Assembly: GCA_902762325.1 (NCBI GenBank)
Contig: CACWNV010000006.1
Coordinates: forward strand, 1-64,000
Reading direction: 5' to 3'
Source of the DNA: an uncultured Prevotellaceae bacterium
Lineage (GTDB): Bacteria; Bacteroidota; Bacteroidia; Bacteroidales; Bacteroidaceae
Length of the DNA stretch: 64,000 bases
Shown: in pieces, positions 63,126 to 64,000 of the stretch
Numbering within the stretch: the stretch's first letter is position 1
How the letters are laid out: every line of letters begins with the position of its first letter
The notes under the pieces: model-generated
Databases searched by the model: none
Told to the model about the DNA's origin: nothing
What the model saw: the letters and a program-made list of their open reading frames with translations, nothing else
Translations under genes and position numbers: made by a program

Positions 63126-63164
63126 TTTGTTATCTTTGCATCTAACGTTGCAAAGATAACAAAA
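63125..63164. promoter_or_regulatory. Palindromic divergent promoter of the HsdR-N gene and holA
   Basis: Arms 63125-63140 and 63149-63164 are perfect 16-base reverse complements around the 8-base centre TCTAACGT. Each arm carries TATCTTTG: 63131-63138 for holA (plus strand) and 63151-63158 for the HsdR-N gene (minus strand). The two predicted start points fall in the shared centre. Confidence 0.8.
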
Positions 63165-63166
63165 AA

Positions 63167-64000
63167 ATGGCAGAAAAGAAAACAGGAATGACATTTGATG
63201 TGATAATGCGTAATCTGAAGTCGCGCAAGTTTGCACCAGTCTATTTCTTGATGGGCGAGGAGGCCTATTTTATTGATAAGATTTCCGACTATATTGCCGA
63301 CAATGTGCTGCCGGTGGAGGAGCGCGATTTCAATCAAAGTATTGTCTATGGAACTGACTACACAATGGTTCAGGTTGTCGACATGGCTCGTCGGTATCCG
63401 ATGATGTCTGAGTACCAAGTTGTCATAGTCAAGGAAGCACAGAATCTTCGTGACTTTTCGGCATTGGAGAAATATGCTGCTACTCAGGTCATGCCTACAA
63501 CGATATTAGTAATCTGCTATAAGAACGGTTCACTGGATCGTAAACGGAAAGGAGTGGCAAGCTTGTTGTCAAAGATAGAGGCTGCTGGTGGTATTGTTTT
63601 TGAAAGCAAAAAAAAGAGTGAACGCGAGTTACCTGGTTTTATTGAAAACTATTTGAAAGCACAGGGAGTAGCTATAGATAATAAATCATCTCAGATGATA
63701 GCCGATCATATTGGTTCTGACCTTAATAGATTGGTGTCTGAACTGGAGAAAACGATGTTATCTCTTCCTGACAGCGATCGTCGTATCACGCCAGACATTG
63801 TGGAGCGAGAGATAGGGGTGAGCAAGGAGTTCAACGCCTATGAATTGCAGAATGCGATTATTCGGAAGGATGTTTTCAAGGCTAACCAGATAATAAAATA
63901 TTTTGACAGTACAAACAAAGGGGAGAGTCTCTACTCGTTTATCCCAAAAGTCTTCAGATATTTTCAGAATTTGATGACGGCCTATAATGCCCCCGATAAA
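63167..64000 (+). CDS. holA: DNA polymerase III delta subunit, partial
   Basis: The first 278 residues of the clamp-loader delta subunit; the gene runs off the window. FAPVYFLMGEEAYFIDKI near residue 22 is the degenerate P-loop region, TTILVICYKNGSLDRK near 108 the second conserved segment, and IGSDLNRLVSELEKTML near 184 and VSKEFNAYELQNAI near 215 the domain II/III boundary. Delta opens the sliding clamp at replication forks. Confidence 0.9.
   Translation, partial: MAEKKTGMTFDVIMRNLKSRKFAPVYFLMGEEAYFIDKISDYIADNVLPVEERDFNQSIVYGTDYTMVQVVDMARRYPMMSEYQVVIVKEAQNLRDFSALEKYAATQVMPTTILVICYKNGSLDRKRKGVASLLSKIEAAGGIVFESKKKSERELPGFIENYLKAQGVAIDNKSSQMIADHIGSDLNRLVSELEKTMLSLPDSDRRITPDIVEREIGVSKEFNAYELQNAIIRKDVFKANQIIKYFDSTNKGESLYSFIPKVFRYFQNLMTAYNAPDK

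Overview
The window is chromosomal DNA of a Bacteroidales bacterium, most likely a Prevotella/Segatella-type organism. Many genes are preceded by the Bacteroidota -7 element TAnnTTTG, several with TTTG 19-21 bases upstream, and Shine-Dalgarno sites are weak. Lineage-typical genes include a DUF4831 protein, a DUF4369/thioredoxin-fold lipoprotein, a free-standing AICAR transformylase, FucP-type transporters and secreted pectin-active enzymes with similar C-terminal tails.

Layout. 1-10.0 kb: a fluoride channel gene (crcB), then an AT-rich leftward defence operon that reads small 71-aa protein > PIN-like/coiled-coil/membrane protein > HsdM-HsdS fusion > HsdR. 10.0-10.45 kb: copy 1 of a ~400-bp noncoding repeat built on an exact 22-bp periodicity. 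10.45-33.6 kb: housekeeping and metabolism, including pyridoxal kinase, a GH65-like secreted enzyme with a PfkB kinase, an ABC ATPase, an Upf1-like helicase, a HAD phosphatase, a MATE exporter, argS, an RNase H-like protein, ribD, prmC-recX-comF, pyrE, argH, tRNA-Gly and tRNA-Leu, two lipoproteins and comM. 33.6-36.75 kb: a mosaic accessory stretch immediately 3' of comM. It holds a BspA-like LRR gene, a BRO-N gene, a deleted second copy of the comM 3' end, a relic resembling the next regulator's 5' region, copy 2 of the 22-bp-periodic repeat, and a REPIN-like pair of inverted hairpins followed by short tandem repeats. 36.7-45.3 kb: a pectin locus with a membrane-tethered sensor/AraC regulator lacking kinase and receiver domains, a rhamnogalacturonan acetylesterase-like enzyme and a multidomain pectin methylesterase. 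45.5-54 kb: fba, an nnr-DUF4831 pair, the hpt-adk-obgE-pgeF operon and the AICAR transformylase. 54.1-62.7 kb: a rightward run with a three-domain GT2/HIT-like/SpoIID fusion, an AmpG-like permease, umuD, umuC, a FucP-type symporter and a rhamnose-mutarotase-like protein. 62.7-64 kb: a stand-alone HsdR-N nuclease-domain gene and holA (cut by the window end), transcribed divergently from a perfect 16-bp-arm palindrome.

Best candidates for undescribed biology are: (i) the PIN-like/coiled-coil/two-TM protein, with its 71-aa leader gene, translationally coupled to a fused M-S type I restriction system; (ii) the 22-bp-periodic repeat, one copy of which abuts that operon's promoter; (iii) the GT2-HIT-SpoIID fusion coupled to AmpG and followed by umuDC; and (iv) the comM-adjacent mosaic with its REPIN-like element. 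Domain assignments are from motif recognition by eye; no database search was run.
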